A stretch of 64,000 bases of DNA from Pseudophaeomoniella oleicola (lineage: Eukaryota > Ascomycota > Eurotiomycetes > Phaeomoniellales > Phaeomoniellaceae), in the NCBI GenBank assembly GCA_003868215.1, contig QWDQ01000011.1, positions 186,001 to 250,000 on the forward strand, written 5' to 3'. The position numbers and the translations under genes are program-made. The notes below the pieces were generated by a model, which was not told the origin of the DNA, did not search any database, and saw only the letters and a program-made list of their open reading frames with translations. Numbering within the stretch: the first letter of the stretch is position 1; every line of letters starts with the position of its first letter. Below are positions 11,826-22,387 of the stretch, in pieces.

Positions 11826-12939
11826 GATGATTGTTCTTGAGTGAGCGAAGTTGTATTGGAAGTTGTTGAGGATGGATTGAAATGACTTGGGTCAGTGAAA
11901 GTTGAAGTTTGGCGAGATGGTTGGATGAGAGAGAGAGAGAAGAGAAAAGAAGAAGGAAAGAATAAAGGAGAGAAAGGTTTTAAGTATTGGGGTGGAAGTG
12001 GTGAGTGAGCAAACGCGTGAGTGAATGGCAGAACAAATTGTTTGAGAGGCAGGAAGAGCTGACGTAGGGAGCAATTGTCCTGACGATGATGACTTCCATT
12101 CAATAATTCACCGCTTCGGTACCTGATACATGCACAGCGACCTTGTGACAATGATCTCGGGTTGGAAAAGACGGATCATGGCATGAAACTCCATTTGTGC
12201 AACCGCATATAGCAGGATATCGAAGCCTATACACGGAATACGCAGCTGAACCATCCAGTGTAGGATTGTACCACATCACCACATCATAGCACATGATACC
12301 GTACCATTCCTACGGTCAATTGCATACAGGTGAGGAGAGCAACCAGAACGTATACACGTATATCTAGGAACCCAAGTATTCTAGACTATTGAGAAGTCTG
12401 TTTGCTTTGCCTCAACAGTGTTCACGATAGCTGATGATGTGTGACGTGGGAGTGTCACGTGCCACTCTGTATGTACACAAGGCAACGCGACAACACGTCA
12501 GAGTAGATGATTTCGACGTCATTTTCATACTGGCTGCCTTGAAAGGACGCATAACGAAAGCAATCGTTTCACATCGTCCCTTACTTTGCGCCTTTCCCCC
12601 CCCCCGTGTTGGGCACATCGATCCTGGTTATAACGAGGCCTTTCGTCATAATGTCTGTGACTGTTCTCCTTCATGGACGATTCGAGGTTGTTGGCGGGGT
12701 AGCGGGTGAGACTATTTCTCCGGATGGCCTCATCTTCTCTCATTGGCTGATCCTGGCAGATCATGATACGCTCAACCTGGATGTCTACATTGTACCAGTT
12801 GTTGCTCTAACGTTTTACCCCATCATGCGCACGGTTTTCCTGGCCCCTCTTTGTCCCTCAGAGTCCTTGTTTCAGTTCATAAATGTAGATTTCCTATACC
12901 GCTTAAACCAATTCGCACTTATCATTTCACCATTGTACA
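11826..12939. other. HSP12-family upstream region and MOG1 3' flank; no gene seen
   Basis: The interval holds a GA-rich (coding-strand CT-rich) tract at about 11926-11980 and a run of ten C at 12596-12605. Open frames such as 12606-13040 overlap the MOG1 end antisense and show no protein-like features. Confidence 0.5.
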
Positions 12940-13830
12940 TCAAGCGAAGAGATCCCATTCACAAATTTTCAACGTGGCTGCGATCTTGTCCAAGACCTTC
13001 TCCGCAGATGCTTCCTCATCCGCCACTTGTTCTCCGCTGAGGCCGGAGTGAGGGACGTTGACGACGAAACATAGATCGGTCTCCTTTTCCGGTAGGCGAA
13101 TTACCATCAAATGAATGGTGGTTGTTGAGGTTTGCAATCGTTGTGGCGGGTGTCCTGAGGACGACAAGATTGACTCCATCGTTTGAGACTCCAGCGTTGG
13201 AGCATCACGGATCGGTGTGCGAACGTCGACTTTCCCGTGAATCAACCAGGATGGATATGGAGCTAAGGTGGGATCTGAGAGCTGGACTCGTTTTGGGGGG
13301 GAAATAACGGCGAGAGTGTCGGTGTCATCGATCAGATCGTGGAGGTGGTATAGTATAGCTGCTTTGTCTCTAAAATCTGGGGACCGCGGGTTGGCATCGT
13401 TGCCTAGAGTTGTGGTGACGTTGGATAGGGATGGCGTTGTCTCCTCTGGAGTCACATATTCGTTAATCTCGATGACGAGATTGGTCAGACCAGTTGGCGA
13501 CAGGTGGACTTCCTGATGAGAAGGGACTTGACGAATATCACTGTAGGAGATAGATGGTCCAGTTAGGATTCAGTGTTCAGAGTACCAAACAAGAATATAC
13601 GTAAGGCTAGTGGAAGATGGAGAGAAATCAGGCAGTGAAGGCAAATTAAATACTGATACGACAGCAACGACTGAGAACCATTCTAATAGAAGATCGAGTC
13701 AAGGTCGAGACATATGGCAAACCAAAAAGAAAGGAACATACCTCGCATCCAACCATTTCTGTGGTATGTCAACAGTAATTGCTCCGCCGTACAATTCGGC
13801 CTTGCGAAACGACATTTCCTCCGCCTCCAT
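12940..13830 (-). CDS. MOG1: Ran-binding protein MOG1
   Basis: MOG1 binds Ran/Gsp1 and promotes GTP release, supporting nuclear protein import. Two exons: 13830-13742 and 13540-12940, with a 201-nt intron, giving 229 aa. An ATG at 13815 would give 224 aa and begin MSFRKAELYGG, the usual family start. Diagnostic segments are RKAELYGGAITVDIPQKW (about 8-25) and DIRQVPSHQEVHLSPTGLTN (31-50), which form the conserved Ran-contact face. The C-terminal strand carries ICEWDLF. The intron is the longest among the confident genes here, and its boundaries (GAG|GTATGT, CTACAG|T) are supported by the reading phase. Confidence 0.88.
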
Positions 13831-14443
13831 CGCAAATTCGCTCCAGTGCTCTTGAATAACAACGTCTTATTCGGGGATCGATCGAGATATTCGTCTCCGT
13901 TGAGATAGGTATGTACGCGAGGACTGGTTTTTGTAGGACTGACCATCAAAAAGGCAGTCTCTCTCTCTTCCAAGGGGAGTCGACCTGCACAATAAATATA
14001 TAGAGATTCCAACGCCAGGCAGCAGTGCCCAACCAATGTTTAACAAGTCTCTCAGTTTCTTCTACCTACAGTGCCCAAGGTACTAAGGCAGCTATCGCCG
14101 AGATTTCAGCAAAACCATAACCATAAGGAGAGAGACATATATGCCAATTTTATTGTACATTTTTGTGATTACTGCTGCTGTACAACGTTCTCATGTCCTC
14201 TGTGCTGCTGTAAAATCGCAGCTGAAAAGGATGGAATGGCCAACCGTAGTTGAGAGCTGTGGAATTTTGCGGGGTTCGCCCGACACTGCGGACTCGACCC
14301 CTTTTGATCAGGGGCTCTCTGTAATGACAGAACACACGCTTGGAAGCACAATACATTCATCGAACTTGGATACCTGATACTTTTGGATGAAAAGTACATG
14401 TACTATTTCCATGTTCTTGTTTTATTCTATCTCTCGCCTGTAT
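13831..14443. other. MOG1 upstream region / GAA1 3' flank; no gene seen
   Basis: About 610 bp between two minus-strand genes, with only short incoherent frames. Presumably the MOG1 promoter and the GAA1 3' UTR. Confidence 0.5.
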
Positions 14444-16481
14444 TCAGAGGGCAGGTTTCAGAGAAGCGCCAAGTAAAAAGACCCCGATGATCCAAGCAGG
14501 CCACCATATCCCCCAAAGGGCAATATTCACGCCCCACGCTCCCCAAACATTCCATGCGAACGCAGACTTTTCCAGCACTGACCCCAGCGCTTCCCAATGG
14601 CCACTGAATGTCCCTACGGCACCTGCCCACTCTGCTCCAGCGAAGTGCTGAAGCGCAGAAGCTATCACATGTAGTAGAGTCATAGGGGAGACAGCAATCA
14701 CAGCAAACAATAAAGAGATACTCAGTATTCCCCTGTTGCGGCGGTAATTAGCAAAAGCCAAAGGTGCGCAGCATATCCCAACAAAGGTCGACAACGAGAA
14801 ATTGATTGTTGCGAGAGCGGAAAGGAAAAGCCCAAGAAGAAGAAGCGAAGTCGATTTGATCAAAATGTATTCCTGCTCTGTTAAGGGCGCCATCCGCTGC
14901 GGTAGAGCGTTTGCAGCAACCAGAGGCACCACCACTGACGTGACTGAGACACTAAAAAGCACACCTGGTAGCCTCTGCACTTGCGATTGGGTCAAAAGGT
15001 AGATTGGAATTGCCCCGACAGCATGAGCAGTAAAAACGAGTAGCAAAGGCCGGGCTAGCGCTTTGACACTGCCTTTCTCACCAGCTGGCGCAGGCGTAAT
15101 GTGCCTTTGATCTGCCACCAGGTGCAAGGATGCTGACTTTTCAGCAGAACCTGAAGGAGCGACTGTAGCTAGACTGCCACTCTTCACCCATAAAGCGATT
15201 GCCGTTATCGTGTAAGCCGCTGCTATGATCATGGCACTTGGCAGGTAAGTACCAATAGATACGAATCGATTGGTCTGCATCAGCAGGTAGAAGAAGAAAC
15301 TCTGGTGAAGGTGTTCAAGTAGATTGTTTAGGCTCCGGAACAGGCCTTCAACCACCCTGCCTAAGGCCATCTCATCTTGCCAGCCATCACCGACGGTGCT
15401 CAAGGTTATTGCATCGACATGATACGGCATGAAAACGCTATGAGGGCCACAGCCATGTCCAATCGCTTGATTGGTCATGCCTCGCAGCAAGGTAGTCAGG
15501 CGATCCTTATAGCCGTCATCATGGTTGTGCATATGCTGTAGCGATGCTGGGATACCCATCTGACCCGTAGCGATCGAAATGGCCGTATTTACCAGGTCAA
15601 GGTTCGGTAATTGTCCATTGATCCCGTCGTATGAGATATGGAGCGACTGAAACCTGTGATTCTGGGGGTATTCCACCACTACAGCGCCCTGTAGAGCTCC
15701 GCTCTTGAGTGATAACGATTCAACGTTGACAGGTTGAGTGTCATGGTAGGCATCAACCCATGCTTGGGACCCCATGGTACTGTCGGGGGATATCACGAAT
15801 ATTATGTCTTTTGACCATAGAGACCACCCTGCGACAAAGTCAGTTCATGATAATACATCTTTGACCACGCAGAATGTAGCATACTCTTGAAATACCTAGC
15901 CAGAGTCAGAACCAATGCAACACCGTTGATATTTGGCTCCCCGGTTGTTGTCCTCCATGCGGCAATGAGTACAATAGCTTCGGTTCCATCGCCTCTGGGT
16001 GCATGCAGGACAGAGTAAACATTCTCACCGTTGAATGTTTCGCCTGCAGAGTGATACTCGTAATTTTGACGCGCCGTCTTGAGGCCGGTAGAGGTGAAGA
16101 TCGAACCTATCGTATCTGGTACTCTAGGTACAGTTAGTGAAGTCTCGTGGCAAGCTGTGCCTCGACCTACGCTGTGGGATCTTGCGCCGCAGCATCCTCC
16201 AATTCCTTTTTGTATGCGCGGAAGATATTCTGCTCACTCCCGGCAAAATACGTGTACACTTGGCCAGGTAACAAAGCGTTCTCTGAGATGTATGTACGTC
16301 GGGAGTACTCATCCAACGGCAGACAAAGCACCCATATTGTGCCTACAATTATGCACAGAGCGGAAAGGTATGGAGGGATTTTGAGAAGTCTAGGGTCGCG
16401 CCGCAAGCCGGTTATTGCATCTGTTTCTGATTAGCAAGATCCAGACACAATGTTCGAATACAAACCGAGCAGTCGGCCCAT
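14444..16481 (-). CDS. GAA1: GPI transamidase component GAA1
   Basis: ER membrane subunit of the GPI transamidase, which transfers preformed GPI anchors to protein C-termini. Exons: 16481-16466, 16420-16171, 16123-15885, 15828-14444 (introns 45, 47, 56 nt), 629 aa (yeast 614). Exon 1 codes only MGRLL plus one base. Features: an N-terminal membrane segment about residues 21-40 (ALCIIVGTIWVLCLPL), then SRRTYISENALLPGQV, the typical GAA1 entry to the lumenal domain. Further on are NYEYHSAGETFNGENVYS, APRGDGTEAIVL, RWSLWSKDIIFVISPDS and SQAWVDAYHD, the M28-peptidase-like fold. Several hydrophobic spans fill the last 250 residues. The GH72 gene at 43 kb encodes a probable substrate. Confidence 0.95.
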
Positions 16482-16855
16482 GATCACGCTCCCACAGTTA
16501 ACTGAACATGCTGGTGCACAGCTAGTGTTTGCATAGTTGTAGCCGTATAGTTTACCTCCGCGGCCAAAAGATACGCGCATGGGTCTACAGCAACCCTTGC
16601 TTAATAATAAGCGTCATTGGCTGTCCCCGCTTAACAGGCGAGGTATATGAAATGAAACTGCTTCTGCTAAAGGCCATCGTTATTGGGTACAGTATTCTGA
16701 GCTGTCAACAAGAATCGTTTATTATTTATCTAAATATACAGTTCGGTTTTGACCGAGAAAATAGTCAAGTCCAGCTTTCGGGGCCAATGTCAACCTGAAC
16801 CGGTCAACTTTCTAAAAGCTTACGAGTCACCGCAAATGGAAGTATCAAAACAGCT
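16482..16855. other. GAA1 upstream region / MCR1 3' flank; no gene seen
   Basis: 374 bp between two genes of the same strand, with no open frame worth reporting. Presumed promoter plus 3' UTR. Confidence 0.5.
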
Positions 16856-17953
16856 CTAAAAGCGATAGATGGTTCGCTTTTCGATCCCGAGTTGATCCAG
16901 AGCACCCGAACGGGAACCAAAGAATGACTTCTTGCCCGCAAGACTCTCCTCCATACCTGGTGGACCGCACAAAAACACTTTTGTGCCCTTCTCGTCTCCC
17001 CAAACTCCCTCTTTACATCTCTGAACTATGTCTCCCAGAATGTGTTGATCAACATAACCTTTCTTCCATTTGACATCGTCGCCCAGGTTCGCATCTGCTT
17101 TAGCCTCGGGTCCAGACACAGCGTACGTCACTTGCAACCTCTCTGGGTATCTCTTTTCGAGTTCCTCCAACTCGTTTCGGAGGATGATATCACGAGTGCC
17201 GTTCACGCCCCACACTAATTGTACTTTCGTTTTGTCATCGGGGTTGTAGATAATGCCTTTCGTGAGAGAGTAGATCGGAGTAATACCGGCTCCACCGGCG
17301 ATGAGAAGGAGGTTGCGAGGGGTGGTAGATGGCTTGTAAGAGTAGCCAGGGAGGGGTCCGCGGACAGAAAGTTTAGAGCCAGGGGTAAGTGAATGCATGT
17401 GTGAGGACGCCTTTCCGTTTGGATATTTCTTGACTAGTAATTGAAGTGTCCCCGGCTCGTCTGCATCCTAGTTAGTCGAACATTGTTGAAGCCATAAGAT
17501 AAGCTTATGAGATTTTACCTAGGTCATTGATAGGCGTGTATGGTCGGAAGACAGGCAGCCATCCATTCTTCGGTGTATGTTGCGTAAGGATGGCAGCTGG
17601 GTTACGGTCAGCTCCGGTACTCAACAGAATTTGCGATTATACGCACCCGATGGCTTGAGACCACAGACTTCCTCTTTGGTCGGGAGCTGAAATGTGATCT
17701 TCTTCGTGTCGTGGCTGATTTGCTCCACTTGAGCAACTTCCAGTTCCACAGAGTAGAATGCGCTCGTAAACGTCCGCTTCGGAGCAGACTTCATCTCTGG
17801 GATGACTTGAGTTGACACGCCAGCGCCTGGCTTGAACGCTGTATCTAATTTCATAGGAGCAGAGCGAGTGGCACGGTATGTTGCAATCCCGGCACCTAAC
17901 GCTACCGCACCAATGGCCATTGATCGCGACGTGAGGCTTGTTCGTACGAACAT
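16856..17953 (-). CDS. MCR1: Mitochondrial NADH-cytochrome b5 reductase
   Basis: Flavoenzyme passing electrons from NADH to cytochrome b5 and other acceptors. In yeast it sits at the mitochondrial outer membrane and in the intermembrane space. Exons: 17953-17647, 17596-17519, 17460-16856 (introns 50 and 58 nt), 329 aa, as usual. An N-terminal basic, hydrophobic segment (SMAIGAVALGAGIATY, residues 11-26) is the anchor. FAD/FMN motif RPYTPINDLDEPG spans the second intron. NADH-binding motifs are GGAGITPIYSLTK and FLCGPPGMEESL. For intron 2 the acceptor GATGCAG|AC was chosen over the nearer TAG because only it keeps the frame. Divergent from DPH7 across 0.9 kb. Confidence 0.95.
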
Positions 17954-18849
17954 CTTTGTAGCAATAACTGTTTGCCTTCGTCTCTAGAAGGCGGTATAAG
18001 CAGATTGGGATGCGACATTCAGTTCAGTCAAGCAACACCAAAAGCTAGGTTGGTTCGTCCCAAGAACGCAAATAACGTGGATCGATAGAGGCGTCTGTTG
18101 TCTAAGAAAGGCAATTGGTTTCACAATCAAGTTACTGTACCTTTCAAGGTCTGCATCAGGACCAACATCGTAACAAGATATCTGCTCATTTATGTAGGAC
18201 TCGCAATCACGGAGCAAGGTGGTTTACAAACTGCGGTCGACTACGATGATAACCACCAGTATTGGGGGCAGGATGGATTCCTGTCCAACGGTTCGATGCT
18301 CAACGGACGTCGGAGACACGGAGAACGGAGGCGATACCGTCCGCTTAGTTAATTAGTCCGCCAACCAATCATGAAGGACAAGATCAGCATCGCTTGGAGC
18401 GACTCTTCTTAAACCTTCCGTTCCGAAAGAAGCATGGTTCCTTTGTCGATGTCTAAACATGATTCGGTTTCCTGCAGCGACCGATGGCCCTCTGGTTTCT
18501 GTAACGCAGATGTCTACCTCTCTTTGTATAATAACTCATTTCTGTTTTTGATCATGTTGACGTATGTATGAATCAGGCAATGATGGTAGGCAGCAAGGAC
18601 AAGATGACGCCAAGCATAGTGGAGTGACCCTTGAACATTTGAACATCTGAACATTTCCATTCTACTTTGACGTAGTAGAACCATGAAGCCGAGACTCATG
18701 TGGGGAAGAGTAGTGCTATATCAAGCTCTCGGTCGAGGTAGGTCTACCTGTCCACACATAGCATTAGAAAGTGCGTCAGGGCCACATTGAAGCCTATATA
18801 GCCTACACGATCACATCCACAAATCGGAAGACGGACACCCCGGAACGCT
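17954..18849. other. Divergent promoter region between MCR1 and DPH7
   Basis: 896 bp between the two outward-facing start codons. No credible open frame or RNA gene was found. Confidence 0.5.
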
Positions 18850-20291
18850 ATGCCCCAGGTTGTTTGCAAACGACCATTTGGCAATGGGCCCGCTCAATCC
18901 GAGCTAGATCCATCGATGGTAGAGGCAGTGAAGAATGAAATACGCCCATCGGAAACAACAAGAACAGTCCAGCCTCCTAGCTGTATCGAGTTTTACCGGG
19001 ATGACAACCGGGTATTCGTCGTTGGCACATACAAGCTGCTTGACAGCGATGCCAGGTCGGATCCGGGATCCAGTGGGCAAAGAAGGGTTGGCAGCATATT
19101 AGTTTATTGTCTAGATCCTACGTATTCAAGGATGTACAGCCTACCTCAGCCCAGTGTCTTTTACGATCAACTCCTGACTTCTCCTCTAGTACAGAAAAGC
19201 ACGTTGTCAGATTCGGCCAAGCAGTCTTCGATCTCCATTTCCATCCGAAACATCATGATCTACTCGGTGTAGCTACCTCCACGAACAAGCTCAGCTTCTT
19301 CAAGCTTCGAACTTCTCCCCTTTCGCTACAATATTTATTCTCTTTTACAGCACACGAGGATCCTAGTGCACTGGCAACCTTTTTCTCTTGGTCTCCGTTT
19401 CCGACGAAGAAGGGCTGCATCTCTCTGGCAGTCACCTTTTCGGATGGCTGGGTCAATTACTTCGAAGATGTTCCCTTGCGCCCTCCAGCCAAGACCGAAC
19501 GCCAGGCCGACCCCATTGCATTACAATCACACACTCTTGAAGCTTGGTAAGAATACCCTTGAGGCCGCTTCTGGTAAGAGACAGCCCCGACTGACGCTTG
19601 ATCACTTCTGAGCAGGTTTGTGACGTTCTATATGACCATGATTACCAACGCCAGTGGTGGCACTGAATTAGCGCGTCGAGCCCTCACCGGTGGAGATGAC
19701 GGCGCTCTTATTGCCAACAACATCCCTAAAATCGGGATACAAGGCGGCCTACAACCTCCGACTACCACGTTTTCGGATGCTCGCTTGCATTATGCGGGCG
19801 TAACTGCCATTCTTCCCCTCCCAAGTCTTCGAGCTCACCTCGGCCCATCAGGTGACTTCATCCTCACAGGCTCCTATGACGAACACATCCGTCTGATCCA
19901 CGTGTCGGCCTCATATCCTTATGGGCGGAAGGAGGTGGCAGAATCCAAACTCGGCGGTGGCGTATGGCGAATCAAGTTCCTCTCCGACATCTACCTCTCC
20001 TCTCGCTCGACTGACACCGAAACAAAACACCAACTTTCCTTCCTAATCTTAGCGAGTTGCATGCACGCGGGGCCCCGGGTCCTGAAATTCACATGCTCCT
20101 ACACCGAGGAAGGCAGAAGGGAAGATGCGAACTGGAGCATCGACGTCGTCGCCAAATTCACAGAGCACGAAAGCATGAATTACGGAAGCGATTGGACCTT
20201 TGACGAGCAGAAGAAGGAGGTCGTAGTTATCAGCACGAGCTTTTACGACGGGAGGATCTGCATTTGGAAACCTTTTTTGCAGCAGGAATGA
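18850..20291 (+). CDS. DPH7: WD40 diphthine methyl ester hydrolase
   Basis: DPH7 (yeast Rrt2/YBR246W) removes a methyl group from the diphthine intermediate on elongation factor 2, the step before final amidation to diphthamide. Exons: 18850-19133, 19190-19546, 19616-20291 (introns 56 and 69 nt), 438 aa. Evidence is a series of WD40-like blades: FDLHFHPKHHDLLGVATS, then the conserved linker SHTLEAWFVTFY across intron 2, TGGDDGALIANN, ILTGSYDEHIRLIHVS and the C-terminal SFYDGRICIWKPF. The first intron has an unusual donor (GAT|GTACAG) and was placed by reading phase, so about ten residues near position 95 are less certain. Confidence 0.85.
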
Positions 20292-20993
20292 ATGAATCAT
20301 GAGATGGGGTATAGCATGGCATGAGAAGTGAGCCAGCTATCTAAGCTGCTATACGTAATTCCAAGTATCTGACAAGGGGGACCAGTCGGAGGTTGGGGTT
20401 CAGCATGAGAGCTTGCGTGGCGTGGCTGGTTTACAGTACCATGATCAGAAGGAAAGGAAGAAAAGGCTTCATGTACGGGAGCAAGACTGTATACTACAAA
20501 CTGCTCTAATAACAAATTCCACCCATATCTTTTTTTTCTAGAAAACAAAAACAAAGGGGGGAGAAATATTACTGACTACGTTTCTCTTTACCGCTGAACT
20601 GTGTTGCAAGAAGGGTCAAGGACGAGGGACGAGGGACGAGGGTAGAGGTTGTATGTATACAGACTGAGTGTGAATCTAGTGTAGATACAGAGGAGGAGGG
20701 ACAGAATGGTTTGTGGTGGATGTTCTGGGAAGAAGAAGAGAGATTGGGAAGACGGACAAGAGGAAGAGGGTCAGGGAGATGATGAATTGAAGAGAGATCT
20801 CTGTTTTTTTCCTGGAAGAACAATATCATGTCAAGTTGACAATGTTTCTTTCTCTTATGTTCGATATTGTATCGCCTCGTTTTGAATCAATCTACTTTGA
20901 CCCTTGAGTTAGAAACCGTGTTCAGCATGCGAAAACCAGTCTTTGTTGCTCTAGTAGTAAAACATAAGTTCCATTCTTCTCTAAGTAGGTACT
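20292..20993. other. Convergent 3' flanks of DPH7 and RPN12; no gene seen
   Basis: 702 bp between two stop codons. It contains three copies of a GGACGAG unit at about 20622-20642 and purine-rich stretches. No protein-like frame. Confidence 0.5.
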
Positions 20994-21930
20994 CTACACG
21001 ATCGTCTCCAATTCCCTGGCATATCCCAACGTGTTCTGGATCACCTCTCCTCCCTTGACCAGAATCTCCTTCTCGCCCAGTGGCCGGCTGGTACCAGCAG
21101 TAGCTTCAGGAAAGTATATCCGTCCGTCTCTGACAAGCCATCCTCTCTGCTGAGCGAATTCGATCACGGCTCCTTCGCTGTCGAGGAACAAGAGATTCTT
21201 GGCATTGGAGATGGGGAGGGATGGGTAAGATGATTGGGCGCAGCTTGCGATTTCGGCACGGATAGTATGAACGAGGACCTATGGATGGTAGGTTGGGTTA
21301 GCATCAGGCTCAGAGGCGGTATTTAAGGATAGCATGAGGTCGGGGACAATGACAAGGATCGACTGGATTTGCACGTACTTCAGAGAACACCCCAAACTCT
21401 TCACTTGGTACGCCTTCGCCTTTGGTGTTCCTCCAGACCTTATCATAACTTCCTTCCATCAGACTCCTCTCCAGATCGACCGGATATCTAATGTAAGGAT
21501 CCTCTTCAACTTTGCTTCCATCTCCACTTGCGCCTGCTGCTTCCACCAAGCCTTCCAACACCGTGTGGAATCCTGCGTAATCGCCTTGGCTCAGCAAAAG
21601 CAGCAGATACAGTCCCGTGATCTTTGACTTCTGCGTGGAGGGAGACGAGGTGGGGAAGTCATAGAATGGCTGCAGTTGCGAGTAGTAACGGGTAAATGCT
21701 TCGGGATCTCGTGCACGGATGGAAACAATAGCGCCGAGCTCGAGAATCGAGCGAGCGGTGGTCAAGGTTGAGGAAGAGAGAGATTGTGAGGGTATTAAGG
21801 CGTTGTTCACGAGAAGAGCGCGTTTGGCTTCGGAGAGTAGACGTTGCGAGCGTGAGATGTCATGCGAGGCGAGAGACTGATTGAGGGCTGTGAGGAGGTC
21901 GGATAGAGAAGGTGATGATGCTGAAGGCAT
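20994..21930 (-). CDS. RPN12: 26S proteasome regulatory subunit RPN12
   Basis: Lid subunit of the 19S regulatory particle (human PSMD8); it joins last and triggers lid docking. Two exons: 21930-21379 and 21278-20994, with a 100-nt intron, giving 278 aa. The ATG at 21930 (MPSASS) was chosen; the frame continues upstream only to a GTG at 21939. Recognisable family segments: RARDPEAFTRYYSQLQPFY, LYLLLLLSQGDYAGFHTVLE, EEDPYIRYPVDLERSLMEGS and YDKVWRN in the CSN8/PSMD8/eIF3K helical domain. The C-terminal winged-helix end carries FAQQRGWLVRDGRIYFP. The intron interrupts the domain between EEFGVFSE and VLVHTIRAEIASC. Confidence 0.93.
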
Positions 21931-22387
21931 CTTGGACACGTTGGGCGTATTTGAGATGCTGATCTACTGTAAGACGCAGACAAAAGTGAATAACTATGTG
22001 TGTAGAGGCGTTACGCTGAAAGACAAGCAGCAATCGTCGTGTTGGCTGGAAGCTATCATGAGGTAGGCACCTTGGAGATTCGCGAACATCTATCCGGACA
22101 CCATAGCGGCCACAAAACGCAAAACCACCGGGGACCTTGTACTACGCCTTATTTGCTATAACAGTCTCGGATTCAAGGGCAATCAAAGTAACACATGAAC
22201 ATAGACCTTTAGTCATAAGCTCAGGCAAGATCGGATATGTGCAGAGACCTTCATCATTCATGAAAACCTACTTCATGAGTCCATCTATACAAATGGAGCT
22301 CAATACAAAAGCTGTCCAAGCATAGGCTCAGGCTAAAGACAATGCGCTATGTGGGATATCAAAGACTTGAAACGGTATTAACTAAGG
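21931..22387. other. RPN12 upstream region / LDB17 3' flank; no gene seen
   Basis: 457 bp. The RPN12 promoter must lie here. No pattern stands out. Confidence 0.5.

Noticed and set aside
12606-13040. 144-codon plus-strand frame next to MOG1
   Set aside because: It overlaps the MOG1 coding end antisense and lacks any family resemblance.
14274-14295. Sequence resembling a tRNA B box (GGGTTCGCCCGA)
   Set aside because: No A box at the right distance and no cloverleaf could be folded. Other GGTTC hits in the window also fail.
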